Below, piece after piece: positions 1 through 6,225 of a DNA stretch of 18,407 nucleotides. Under the pieces are notes generated by a model. That model was not told the DNA's origin. It ran no database searches and saw only the letters and a list, made by a program, of their open reading frames with translations. Origin of the DNA: Bacteroidales bacterium UBA1182 (lineage in GTDB: Bacteria > Bacteroidota > Bacteroidia > Bacteroidales > Bacteroidaceae); the NCBI GenBank assembly GCA_002310015.1, contig DBYQ01000074.1, positions 1 through 18,407 on the forward strand, read 5' to 3'. Every line of letters begins with the position of its first letter. Within the stretch, counting starts at the first letter, position 1. The translations under genes and the position numbers were made by a program.

Positions 1-276
1 ATCTCAATTCCTGATACACGTGGTATCATCGACGCTATCCTGGATGGCAGCATCCTGAAGGCTGAGACCAAGAAGATCCCGTACTTTGACTTTGAGGTTC
101 CCACAGCTCTGCCTAACGTAAATCCTGCAATCCTTGATCCTCGCGACACTTACGCTAAGGCTTCAGAGTGGGAGGAGAAGGCAAAGGATCTGGCCGGCCG
201 CTTCATCAAGAACTTCAAGAAGTATGAGGGTAATGAGGCTGGTAAGGCTCTCGTTGCAGCTGGACCGAAGCTCTAA
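1..276 (+). CDS. pckA: Phosphoenolpyruvate carboxykinase (ATP), C-terminal fragment
   Basis: The window opens inside this gene, in frame 1, and the last 91 codons are present up to the TAA at 274-276. The translated tail (starting ISIPDTRGIIDAILDG, then FDFEVPTALPNVNPAILDPRDTY and ending GKALVAAGPKL) matches the C-terminal region of ATP-dependent PEP carboxykinase as I recall it from Bacteroidales. There the enzyme interconverts oxaloacetate and PEP in the cytoplasm. In these anaerobes it usually runs in the carboxylating direction on the way to succinate. The nucleotide-binding and metal-binding motifs lie upstream of the window and cannot be checked. A strong terminator follows 24 bases after the stop. 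The family call rests on the tail alone, so it is good but not absolute. Confidence 0.88.
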   Translation: MSIPDTRGIIDAILDGSILKAETKKIPYFDFEVPTALPNVNPAILDPRDTYAKASEWEEKAKDLAGRFIKNFKKYEGNEAGKALVAAGPKL

Positions 277-300
277 TCTTAATTAGACATATTATTTTAG

Positions 301-337
301 AGATACTCTTTCCGGCGCATAACTGGAAAGAGTATCT
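301..337 (+). terminator. Rho-independent-type hairpin after pckA
   Basis: A perfect 13-bp inverted repeat, AGATACTCTTTCC (301-313) with GGAAAGAGTATCT (325-337), encloses an 11-nt loop. It lies 24 nt after the pckA stop. The T tract after it is short (TTTG), so termination efficiency is uncertain. The 3' arm overlaps the next promoter box. Confidence 0.75.
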
Positions 338-340
338 TTG
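309..340 (+). promoter_or_regulatory. Bacteroidetes-type promoter for the Spy-like/dapB/lepB cluster
   Basis: TATCTTTG at 333-340 is an exact match to the Bacteroidetes -7 box TAnnTTTG. TTTC at 309-312 is a one-mismatch -33 box (TTTG) at a 20-nt spacing. Initiation is expected near 347, leaving a leader of about 33 nt before the ATG at 381. Both boxes lie inside the pckA terminator hairpin. Inferred from consensus only. Confidence 0.5.
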
Positions 341-380
341 CTATAAAGCTTTTACTACCAAATATTTTTAACACAAAACA

Positions 381-929
381 ATGAAGAAATTACTTTTTAC
401 AATTGCAGCTTGCCTTGTGGCAGTAATTGCATCAGCACAGCCCATGGGCGGACGTCCAATGGGTGGTCGTATGCCTATGGGCGGTCCCATGGGAGGAATG
501 CAGAAACCATTCTATGAACTGGAATCAGACTCTATCGCCAACGCACGTATAGTTGACGTGGCAGGCCGTCTTGACCTTACCGAGAAGCAGCTTGACAAAA
601 TGGTAAAACTCTATGCTCAGGAGTTTGAGGAGATTTGCCGTAACCTCCAAATGGCAGTCAGAGAGTTTGAGATGATGCAGAACGGAGGTTTCCGCGGACG
701 TGGTAACATGAACATGATGGGTGCACAGACTCCCACAAACGTTCAGTTTGATACTGCAGCGGCAAAAAAGACATATGACCAGATCATAGCCAAATTTGAG
801 AAGCGCTATAAGAAGGCTCTCAACGACTCACAATATGAGGTCTGGAAAACTCTTTCTGCAACAAAGCTTGACAATAAGTTCAGCAGCATACTCCAGCACG
901 TACAGGAGAACACACAGAGCATGTTCTGA
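381..929 (+). CDS. Secreted Spy/CpxP-like protein with Met/Gly-rich N-terminus
   Basis: This 182-residue protein has a clear Sec signal peptide (MKKLLFTIAACLVAVIASA, cleavage probably after residue 19 before Gln20), so it should be periplasmic. Residues 21-40 are a low-complexity PMGG/R repeat, and a second Met-rich patch (NMNMM) lies at about 109-113. The rest is predicted to be helical and charged. An LDLTEKQ motif at 64-70 and a related LNDSQYEVW at 147-155 resemble the paired LTxxQ motifs of the Spy/CpxP/ZraP group of periplasmic chaperones and metal-stress proteins. The specific role is unknown. Metal or copper binding by the Met-rich head is only a guess. It is first in a plus-strand cluster, 17 nt ahead of dapB, behind the promoter at 333-340. 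It may belong to a Bacteroidetes-specific DUF family that I cannot name with certainty. Confidence 0.75.
   Translation: MKKLLFTIAACLVAVIASAQPMGGRPMGGRMPMGGPMGGMQKPFYELESDSIANARIVDVAGRLDLTEKQLDKMVKLYAQEFEEICRNLQMAVREFEMMQNGGFRGRGNMNMMGAQTPTNVQFDTAAAKKTYDQIIAKFEKRYKKALNDSQYEVWKTLSATKLDNKFSSILQHVQENTQSMF
438..503 (+). repeat. Degenerate PMGG-encoding repeat inside the Spy-like gene
   Basis: Several imperfect copies of a CCNATGGGNGG-like unit encode PMGG(R) repeats directly after the predicted signal peptide cleavage site. The copies are diverged at third positions, so the repeat looks old rather than a recent slippage product. Confidence 0.6.
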
Positions 930-946
930 TAAACAAATACCCTAAC

Positions 947-1708
947 ATGAAGATAGCACTTATAGGATACGGTAAGATGGGCCACGAGATAGAGAAGATA
1001 GCTCTGTCACGCGGCCACGAGGTTGTTTGTAAGATTGACATTGACAACCTCAATGACTTTGACAGTCCGGAGTTCAGAAATGCAGATGTGGCTATTGAGT
1101 TCACCGCTCCCACGCAGGCCTACAGCAACATTCAGAAATGTTTCAAGGCTGGCGTAAAGGTAGTGAGCGGCAGTACAGGTTGGATGGAGGAGCATCGTGA
1201 TGAGATGAAGGATCTCTGCAAGGACGGCGCCAATACCTTGTTCTGGTCAAGCAACTTCAGCATTGGAGTAGCTCTGTTCTCCAAGGTAAACACATATCTT
1301 GCCAAGCTTATGAACAGCTATCCCATGTATGAGGTACGCATGTCTGAGACGCATCATATCCACAAACTTGATGCGCCCAGCGGCACAGCCATCACATTGG
1401 CAGAGGGAATAATATCACAGCTGGACCGTAAGACCGGCTGGAGCAAGGGTACCGTACTCAATGCTGACGGCACTGTGACCGGCACAACAGACTATGCGCC
1501 CTCTGATATCCGCGTAGATTCCATACGCGAGGGTGAGATAGCCGGAATACATGAGATTACCTATGATTCAAATGCTGACTTCATTAAGATAATCCATTTT
1601 GCAAAGGACCGCAGCGGACTGGCTCTCGGTGCAGTGCTGGCTGCAGAATATACAGCCGATAAGAAAGGATTCCTCTGCATGGACGATCTCATGAATTCAC
1701 TCTCATAA
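947..1708 (+). CDS. dapB: 4-hydroxy-tetrahydrodipicolinate reductase
   Basis: DapB reduces 4-hydroxy-tetrahydrodipicolinate with NAD(P)H, a cytoplasmic step toward meso-diaminopimelate (peptidoglycan) and lysine. The 253-residue length is normal for the family. The N-terminal dinucleotide-binding loop GYGKMG is at residues 7-12. The segment SGSTGW at about 74-79 and the catalytic signature HHIHKLDAPSGTA at 136-148 are intact. His136 and Lys140 correspond to the E. coli His159/Lys163 pair. The start at 947 gives a proper Rossmann N-terminus (MKIALIGYG). The gene lies 17 nt after the Spy-like gene and 15 nt before lepB, so cotranscription is likely. The dapB-lepB-WbqC order is, as I recall, common in Bacteroidales. 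Confidence 0.96.
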   Translation: MKIALIGYGKMGHEIEKIALSRGHEVVCKIDIDNLNDFDSPEFRNADVAIEFTAPTQAYSNIQKCFKAGVKVVSGSTGWMEEHRDEMKDLCKDGANTLFWSSNFSIGVALFSKVNTYLAKLMNSYPMYEVRMSETHHIHKLDAPSGTAITLAEGIISQLDRKTGWSKGTVLNADGTVTGTTDYAPSDIRVDSIREGEIAGIHEITYDSNADFIKIIHFAKDRSGLALGAVLAAEYTADKKGFLCMDDLMNSLS

Positions 1709-1723
1709 TCATTTGCAGCGTAG

Positions 1724-3175
1724 ATGAAACAGTTTAAGGAGATAACAAAGAAACAGTGGATCAAGGCAGCCATATACCTGGTCCTATACATTCTTTTCCT
1801 AATTTGGGTAAAGAGTTGGATAGGTATAATAGTCATACCGTTCCTGATTGACGCATGCACTACCCGCATAATCAGATGGGACTGGTGGAAGAGCCTCAAG
1901 AACAAGACCCTCTATCAGATAATGGGTTGGGTTGACGCTATCGTATTTGCATTGGTTGCTGTCTATTTTGTGAATCTTTACCTGTTCCAGAACTACGCCA
2001 TTCCCACTTCATCCCTTGAAAAATCACTGCTCATCGGTGACCATCTCTATGTAAGCAAGGTGGCCTATGGTCCACGCAAGCCCATGACCCCGCTCACCAT
2101 GCCGCTCACGCAGAACACATTTCCAGGAGGCGGCAAGAGTTATTTTGACAAGCCGCAGTGGCCGTATGAGCGCGCCAAAGGTTTTGGCAAGATAAAGCAG
2201 AATGAGATTGTTGTATTCAACTTCCCTGCTGGTGACACCATAGTAAGCAATCCGGAAGTGATTGACTACTACGCACAAATATACCACGACGGCAAGGTCA
2301 GATGTGAGGAAGCCAACTACAGGGTTGACCTGGACACCCTTTCCGCATTGGAACAGCGCCATGTATATGATTTGTACTACAATGTGGGGTACAATCTCAT
2401 TAAACGGAATGAGCATATCTACGGAAAGAAGATAAGCAGACCTGTTGACCGCAGGGAAAATTACGTAAAACGTTGTGTAGGACTGCCGGGACAGACTCTT
2501 GAAATCAAAGATGGTGTCATTTACACTGACGGGGTTGCCCAGAAACAGCCTGACGCAGCACAGTTCAACTATGTAGTCAGACTGCTCAGACCCATTCCTG
2601 AGTCACTCAGAGAGAAAATGGACCTCAGCTCTGACGGTTTGAAGCAATTCAAGAATCATAAAGGAGTAGTTGAGATTCCACTGACAGCAAAGGCTCTAGA
2701 TATCTTAAAGAGTCAGGAAGGTATATCTGACACTATCATTCCAAGCAAGAACCTCAGAAGTTCGGATTGGTTATATCCCTTTAACATGAATACCCATTGG
2801 GCCAAGGACAACTACGGTCCCATATGGATTCCGGCTAAGGGTGCAACAATAGATCTTGATATTGAGAATCTGCCCGTTTACGAGCGTGTAATCAGGGTGT
2901 ATGAGGGTAATGACCTCAAGGTGAAGCAGGATGGCACCATACTCATAAACGGAGAGGTTGCCCGCAGCTACACCTTCAAGATGGACTACTACTGGATGAT
3001 GGGTGATAACCGTCACAACAGCCTTGACTCCAGGTACTGGGGATTCGTACCCGAAGACCATATCGTAGGCCGTCCCGTATTCATCTGGCTATCGCTCAAT
3101 CAGGATAAGAAGTGGGGGCAGAAAGGTAAGATCCGCTGGAACCGTATGTTCCGCGCCGTCAAGAACTACAATTGA
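1724..3175 (+). CDS. lepB: Signal peptidase I, enlarged Bacteroidales type
   Basis: This integral inner-membrane serine protease (S26A) cleaves signal peptides of exported proteins. Two hydrophobic segments lie at about residues 15-45 and 66-90. The catalytic-serine motif is IPTSSLEKSL, with Ser97 followed by Leu98 where many family members have Met. The general-base lysine is Lys249 in YVKRCVGLPGQ, and box E is GDNRHNSLDSR at 427-437. At 483 residues it is much longer than the 324-residue E. coli enzyme. The extra length sits between the Ser and Lys motifs (about 110-245) and between the Lys motif and box E (about 275-395). Long LepB proteins are known in Bacteroidales. The TGA overlaps the following ATG by one base. 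Lys and Ser are both present, so it should be active. Confidence 0.95.
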   Translation: MKQFKEITKKQWIKAAIYLVLYILFLIWVKSWIGIIVIPFLIDACTTRIIRWDWWKSLKNKTLYQIMGWVDAIVFALVAVYFVNLYLFQNYAIPTSSLEKSLLIGDHLYVSKVAYGPRKPMTPLTMPLTQNTFPGGGKSYFDKPQWPYERAKGFGKIKQNEIVVFNFPAGDTIVSNPEVIDYYAQIYHDGKVRCEEANYRVDLDTLSALEQRHVYDLYYNVGYNLIKRNEHIYGKKISRPVDRRENYVKRCVGLPGQTLEIKDGVIYTDGVAQKQPDAAQFNYVVRLLRPIPESLREKMDLSSDGLKQFKNHKGVVEIPLTAKALDILKSQEGISDTIIPSKNLRSSDWLYPFNMNTHWAKDNYGPIWIPAKGATIDLDIENLPVYERVIRVYEGNDLKVKQDGTILINGEVARSYTFKMDYYWMMGDNRHNSLDSRYWGFVPEDHIVGRPVFIWLSLNQDKKWGQKGKIRWNRMFRAVKNYN

Positions 3176-3786
3176 TGGATACACTCCTGCTCTGCTCGGC
3201 ATATCTGCCACCCGTAAGTTTCTTCACCGCCATCAACAGTGGCGGTGATGTGCTTATAGAGCAATATGACAACTACTGCAAACAGACTTACCGCAACCGG
3301 TGCAGAATAGCTACAGCAAGCGGAGTCCAGACCCTGACCATCCCCATAGTAAAGGCCGATACTCCCAAGCAACTCATGAAAGACGTCCGCATAAGTGACC
3401 ACGGCGATTGGCGCCGCCAGCACTGGAACGCGTTGGAATCGGCCTACATGAACAGCCCGTTCTTTATGTACTATCAGGATGATTTCCGTACGTTCTACGA
3501 AAAAAAGTATGACTTCCTGATTGACTTCAACACGGAACTTACCCTGCGTATAATGGAGCTTGCTGGGATAAAGAAGAATTTACGGATGACCGGATCTTAC
3601 GGAAATACGGAATCAGGGAATCAAGGTATTATAGATTTACGGGATTTGATAGAACCAGGGAAAGGAGAACCGAATAATCCCAAAACATACTGGCAGGTCT
3701 TCAAACAAAAACACGGCTTCCTTCCCAACCTCAGCGCCGTAGACCTCCTCTTCAATATGGGACCGGAGTTTTCTTGTTACATTTAG
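3175..3786 (+). CDS. WbqC-family protein
   Basis: Its 203 residues start MDTLLLCSAYLPPVSFFTAI and include QTYRNRCRIATASGVQTLTIPI and a C-terminal LPNLSAVDLLFNMGPE. This is the WbqC-family pattern (named from O-antigen loci). The molecular function is not firmly established; a role in sugar or polysaccharide modification is only inferred. I place the start at the ATG at 3175, which shares its A with the lepB stop (TGATG). That arrangement suggests translational coupling. A TTG at 3172 would add one residue and is less likely. The last few residues (EFSCYI) differ from the usual ending as I remember it, and the stop lies within the stem of a small hairpin. The gene converges on the GT9 gene across a 327-bp gap. 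Confidence 0.88.
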   Translation: MDTLLLCSAYLPPVSFFTAINSGGDVLIEQYDNYCKQTYRNRCRIATASGVQTLTIPIVKADTPKQLMKDVRISDHGDWRRQHWNALESAYMNSPFFMYYQDDFRTFYEKKYDFLIDFNTELTLRIMELAGIKKNLRMTGSYGNTESGNQGIIDLRDLIEPGKGEPNNPKTYWQVFKQKHGFLPNLSAVDLLFNMGPEFSCYI

Positions 3787-3827
3787 ATTCTGAAAAGAAG
3801 ATTCCTTCTGTAATAAAGATTCTAAAT
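3781..3827 (+). terminator. Nested hairpin over the wbqC stop codon
   Basis: ATTTAGATTCT (3781-3791) pairs with AGATTCTAAAT (3817-3827) at 10 of 11 positions. An inner AGAAG/CTTCT stem lies at 3796-3800/3805-3809. The TAG stop of the WbqC-family gene is within the outer arm. No T tract follows, so it may be an RNA 3'-end stabiliser or an atypical terminator rather than a standard one. It ends five bases before the large fold-back element. Confidence 0.4.
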
Positions 3828-3832
3828 GCACA

Positions 3833-4099
3833 GAACTTTTTGGGGTATCGGTACCTGATTCTGCTATTTGCAGTAGCAGGACTATCGGTTTGGGGAGCAT
3901 CGTGGAGAGGCGTGAGCGGAGTGCCCTGGAGGATCCCGTTAAGAACGGCGCTTCGTATAACGACTGTTAAGCCCCGAAGGGGATTAAAAAGGAGGCGTTC
4001 GACGTTTAGGGTCCGGAGGGGTACGTAGTAGCCTCGGAGCGTTGTCTCCCCAAACTGATAGTTCTGCGTAGTTTCAGATACTGATACCCCAAAAAGTTC
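3833..4099 (+). repeat. Large fold-back (inverted-repeat) element, possible structured RNA or MITE-like
   Basis: The gap of 327 bp between two convergent genes is non-coding and almost wholly palindromic. The outer arms 3833-3853 and 4079-4099 pair over 21 positions with one difference. The inner arms 3879-3897 and 4046-4064 pair over 19 positions with two. In all three differences the left base is G and the right base is T (3850/4082, 3880/4063, 3887/4056), so a plus-strand RNA would pair perfectly through G.U wobbles. The rod continues inward with GAGGC/GCCTC (3907-3911/4031-4035) and CCCT/AGGG (3924-3927/4017-4020). A side hairpin CTGCTA/TAGCAG lies at 3861-3866/3874-3879. Near the tip are CCGTT-AAG-AACGG (3936-3948) and CCCC-GAA-GGGG (3972-3982). 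No promoter box or T tract was seen at its ends. It could be a non-autonomous mobile element, a structured RNA or a 3'-UTR. Confidence 0.7.
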
Positions 4100-4113
4100 C
4101 CTAAAATAGCGAA

Positions 4114-5160
4114 CTAAAGATATTTCTTGACTTTAGTGAAAACGGTATCAGGATCGATACCGGTGAGGCAGCGGTAATCACCGTACATGCACTCTTTTTT
4201 TCCGTAGATGGAGCACGGGCGGCAAGGAAGGTCTATCTGGATGCAGTCATCAGGATTCTGCCCCCAACCCATAAACCCGGCAGCAGGATGCGTAGCACCC
4301 CAAATTGAAACCACCGGCGTACCCGTAAGTGAAGCCAGATGCATATTTGAAGAATCCATAGCCAACATAACCTCCATGTGACTCATAAGAATAAGTTCAC
4401 CAGCCATGCCCAAACCGTTGTCTATTATCTCAACAGAACGGTACTTATCAGCCCAAGCCTGTACCTGAGCAATCTCCCTGCCGTATGCAAAGACAAACTG
4501 ACGACACACACCTGCAGAGTCAAGCTGTGCAACCACCTCCTCCATAAGATAGAGCGGATAAATCTTGCCTTTATGGGCGGCAAACGGTGCAACACCTATC
4601 CACGGACAATCCTTTGTTCCAATAATATGGCTGATAGACGAAAGGTTTCCCTTACCCTCTCCGAATATGGAACGGAATCTGACCTCAAACCTGAAGCCAA
4701 GTTTCTCCAGAACGATACGGTAACGGTCAAATGACGTCAGCCTTGGGGTAAGATCCTTATTACACTGGCGGGTAATGCGCTTGCGTGAACGACGGTCTTT
4801 ATCTATACGTTTTACCTTGGTGAAAGACAGCCTGTAGAATATGGAAAGGGCGGTAGTACGCAAAACTCCATGCAAATCAGCTACAGCATCAAAATGTTTC
4901 TTGCGTAGCTGGCGGAACAGTTTGAACATGGCCCCGAATCCATGATAATCTTTCTTGAGGTCCACGCCCCAAAAACTCACGTTGCCAGGCATCTGGCTGA
5001 AAAAGGGAGCAAACCGACCAACAGAAAGCATCGTGAAATGCACATCAGGATAGGCCTCGGCAAGTGATTGGATTACCGGGACGGTCATAGCCACGTCTCC
5101 TATTGCAGAGAAGCGGATAAGAAGTACATTTCTGTATTTAGGGGTTTTATTTTGAGCCAT
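4114..5160 (-). CDS. Glycosyltransferase family 9 protein (heptosyltransferase-like)
   Basis: This 348-residue protein has the GT9 layout. The N-terminal acceptor-side motif is VLLIRFSAIGDVAMTVPV (about 12-29). The C-terminal nucleotide-sugar region is LAMDSSNMHLASLTGTPVVSIWGATHPAAGF (about 274-304). The family adds heptose or other sugars to LPS core at the cytoplasmic face of the inner membrane. Many Bacteroidetes members act on sugars other than heptose, so the donor is not assigned. A Cys-rich tail near the C-terminus (CRPCSIYGKKECMYGDYRC) is common in Bacteroidetes GT9 proteins as I recall. The ATG at 5160 lies inside the end of the upstream DUF4254 gene (14-bp overlap), so the two are cotranscribed and probably coupled. 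Confidence 0.92.
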   Translation of the reverse strand: MAQNKTPKYRNVLLIRFSAIGDVAMTVPVIQSLAEAYPDVHFTMLSVGRFAPFFSQMPGNVSFWGVDLKKDYHGFGAMFKLFRQLRKKHFDAVADLHGVLRTTALSIFYRLSFTKVKRIDKDRRSRKRITRQCNKDLTPRLTSFDRYRIVLEKLGFRFEVRFRSIFGEGKGNLSSISHIIGTKDCPWIGVAPFAAHKGKIYPLYLMEEVVAQLDSAGVCRQFVFAYGREIAQVQAWADKYRSVEIIDNGLGMAGELILMSHMEVMLAMDSSNMHLASLTGTPVVSIWGATHPAAGFMGWGQNPDDCIQIDLPCRPCSIYGKKECMYGDYRCLTGIDPDTVFTKVKKYL

Positions 5161-5761
5161 TCTGGCCGTAAAGAACGGGATTAAGAGTGGGATCGTTGTA
5201 CATTTTCATCTGCTTATAGACTTTCATGAACTTACGTCCCGCTGCCATATCGTCAAGCAGCATGTCTATAGCTGTAGAAAGATCTTTTTTCTGTTCCAAA
5301 AGAACTGACAACTTATCTTGGCAACGTTTCTGCTGATCTGCCGGAGTATCCTTACGCTCTGCCTCTATTTTCATGTGGAATATCTTAAGGGCCAAAATGG
5401 AGAGACGGTCAACAGCCCACGCAGGACTCTCCGTATTTATGGTTGCGTTCGGTAAAGGTTTAACAGACCTGAATTCATCCAGAAAATAACTGTCAATGAG
5501 TTCAACCAGATCAGTACGCTCCTGATTGGAACGGTCAATGCGGCGTTTTATTCCCAAAGCCTTAACAGGATCTATTTGCGGATCGCGTATGATATCTTCC
5601 AGATGCCACTGCACTGTATCAATCCAGTTCTTAAGATAAAGATAGAATTCTATGCTCTTCTCCCGGTACGGATTAACAATGGGAGCGTCTATATTATCAG
5701 TTTTGTGATAATCCAAAATAGCACGCTCAAAAACCTCAAAACTTTCCTGGCTGAATGTCAT
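5147..5761 (-). CDS. DUF4254 domain protein
   Basis: The sequence (EVFERAILDYHKTDNIDAPIVNPYREKSIEFYLYLKNWIDTVQWHLEDIIRDPQIDP, then KRRIDRSNQERTDLVELIDSYFL) matches the Bacteroidetes DUF4254 family. It is a cytoplasmic, largely helical protein of unknown function with no signal peptide. The longest frame starts at 5818, but I prefer the ATG at 5761 (204 residues). A perfect -7 box on the minus strand at 5788-5795 would place the transcript start near 5781, downstream of the longer start. The start MTFSQESFEVF also resembles how the family usually begins. It overlaps the GT9 gene by 14 bp. That pairing suggests a role linked to glycan assembly, but this is inference only. Confidence 0.85.
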   Translation of the reverse strand: MTFSQESFEVFERAILDYHKTDNIDAPIVNPYREKSIEFYLYLKNWIDTVQWHLEDIIRDPQIDPVKALGIKRRIDRSNQERTDLVELIDSYFLDEFRSVKPLPNATINTESPAWAVDRLSILALKIFHMKIEAERKDTPADQQKRCQDKLSVLLEQKKDLSTAIDMLLDDMAAGRKFMKVYKQMKMYNDPTLNPVLYGQNGSK

Positions 5762-5787
5762 ATCAACAGTAACTTCTCTTAGCGATG

Positions 5788-5819
5788 CAAAAATAGCGGT
5801 AATTTTCTGAATAGACAAC
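5788..5819 (-). promoter_or_regulatory. Promoter for the DUF4254-GT9 operon
   Basis: On the minus strand, TATTTTTG (5788-5795) is a perfect TAnnTTTG -7 box. GTTG (5816-5819) is a one-mismatch -33 box at exactly 20 nt. The predicted start of transcription near 5781 gives a leader of about 20 nt before the ATG at 5761. Confidence 0.6.
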
Positions 5820-5857
5820 CTTTACAGCCAAATAAGCATTACACACATTTGGGGGGT

Positions 5858-5872
5858 TTGTGCATAGCACAA
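5858..5872. promoter_or_regulatory. Palindrome upstream of acpP, candidate operator
   Basis: TTGTGC-ATA-GCACAA is a perfect 6-bp inverted repeat with a 3-nt spacer. It sits 19 nt upstream of the acpP -33 box in the divergent intergenic region, next to a run of six G. The binding protein is unknown; a fatty-acid regulator is one possibility. Confidence 0.35.
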
Positions 5873-5891
5873 TCGTTTTGGCTTTTCAATA

Positions 5892-5923
5892 TTTGCGGCA
5901 CTTGCTGAAAATGGGTTTCTTTG
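5892..5923 (+). promoter_or_regulatory. acpP-fabF promoter
   Basis: TTTG at 5892-5895 is an exact -33 box. TTTCTTTG at 5916-5923 is a one-mismatch -7 box (TAnnTTTG) at a 20-nt spacing. Initiation is expected near 5930, giving a 31-nt A/T-rich leader before the acpP ATG. No Shine-Dalgarno sequence is visible, as usual in this phylum. Confidence 0.6.
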
Positions 5924-5960
5924 CATCCAAATTCATTTTAAATACTTAAAATTTACAATT

Positions 5961-6206
5961 ATGGCAGATTCACAGATTGCAGAGAGAGTTCAGGCTATCA
6001 TCGTTGACAAACTTGGTGTTGAGGCATCAGAGGTTACTCCGGAGGCAAGTTTCGCAGCTGATCTGGGTGCAGATTCACTGGATACCGTTGAACTCATCAT
6101 GGAGTTCGAGAAGGAGTTCGGCATCTCAATTCCCGATGATCAGGCTGAGAAGATCACAACCGTAGGTGAGGCTATCGAGCTCATCAGCCAGGCAGCTACA
6201 AAATAA
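5961..6206 (+). CDS. acpP: Acyl carrier protein
   Basis: This 81-residue, acidic, four-helix carrier of growing fatty acyl chains is cytoplasmic. The phosphopantetheine site is Ser39 in GADSLDTVELIM, and the preceding residues (SFAADLGADSLD) are fully canonical. It needs a 4'-phosphopantetheinyl transferase encoded elsewhere. fabF follows 19 nt later, the usual acpP-fabF pairing. Transcription probably starts at the box at 5916-5923. In many Bacteroidales purN lies upstream and rnc downstream of this pair (from memory). Here the upstream neighbour is the divergent DUF4254-GT9 operon and the downstream one is a lipoprotein gene. Confidence 0.97.
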   Translation: MADSQIAERVQAIIVDKLGVEASEVTPEASFAADLGADSLDTVELIMEFEKEFGISIPDDQAEKITTVGEAIELISQAATK

Positions 6207-6225
6207 GTTGTAACAGCTTGATAAT

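Noticed and set aside
3637..3900. Minus-strand frame of 87 residues opposite the WbqC end
   Set aside because: It is antisense to a well-supported gene and shows no family signature.
3774..4028. 84-residue open frame across the fold-back element (plus strand)
   Set aside because: It runs through paired arms and hairpins, is low-complexity and basic toward its end, and resembles no family I know. It overlaps the end of the WbqC gene without a plausible start context.
3833..4099. Fold-back element as an integron attC site, retron, or group II intron
   Set aside because: No integrase, reverse transcriptase or maturase is nearby. The ends do not fit attC boxes (GTTRRRY), and the length and hairpin layout do not match an intron domain V.
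4378..4734. 118-residue plus-strand frame opposite the GT9 gene
   Set aside because: A shadow of the GT9 coding sequence with no domain signature.
5819..5960. Additional small gene in the DUF4254-acpP gap
   Set aside because: No frame with a plausible start and length was seen; promoter boxes and a palindrome account for the gap.
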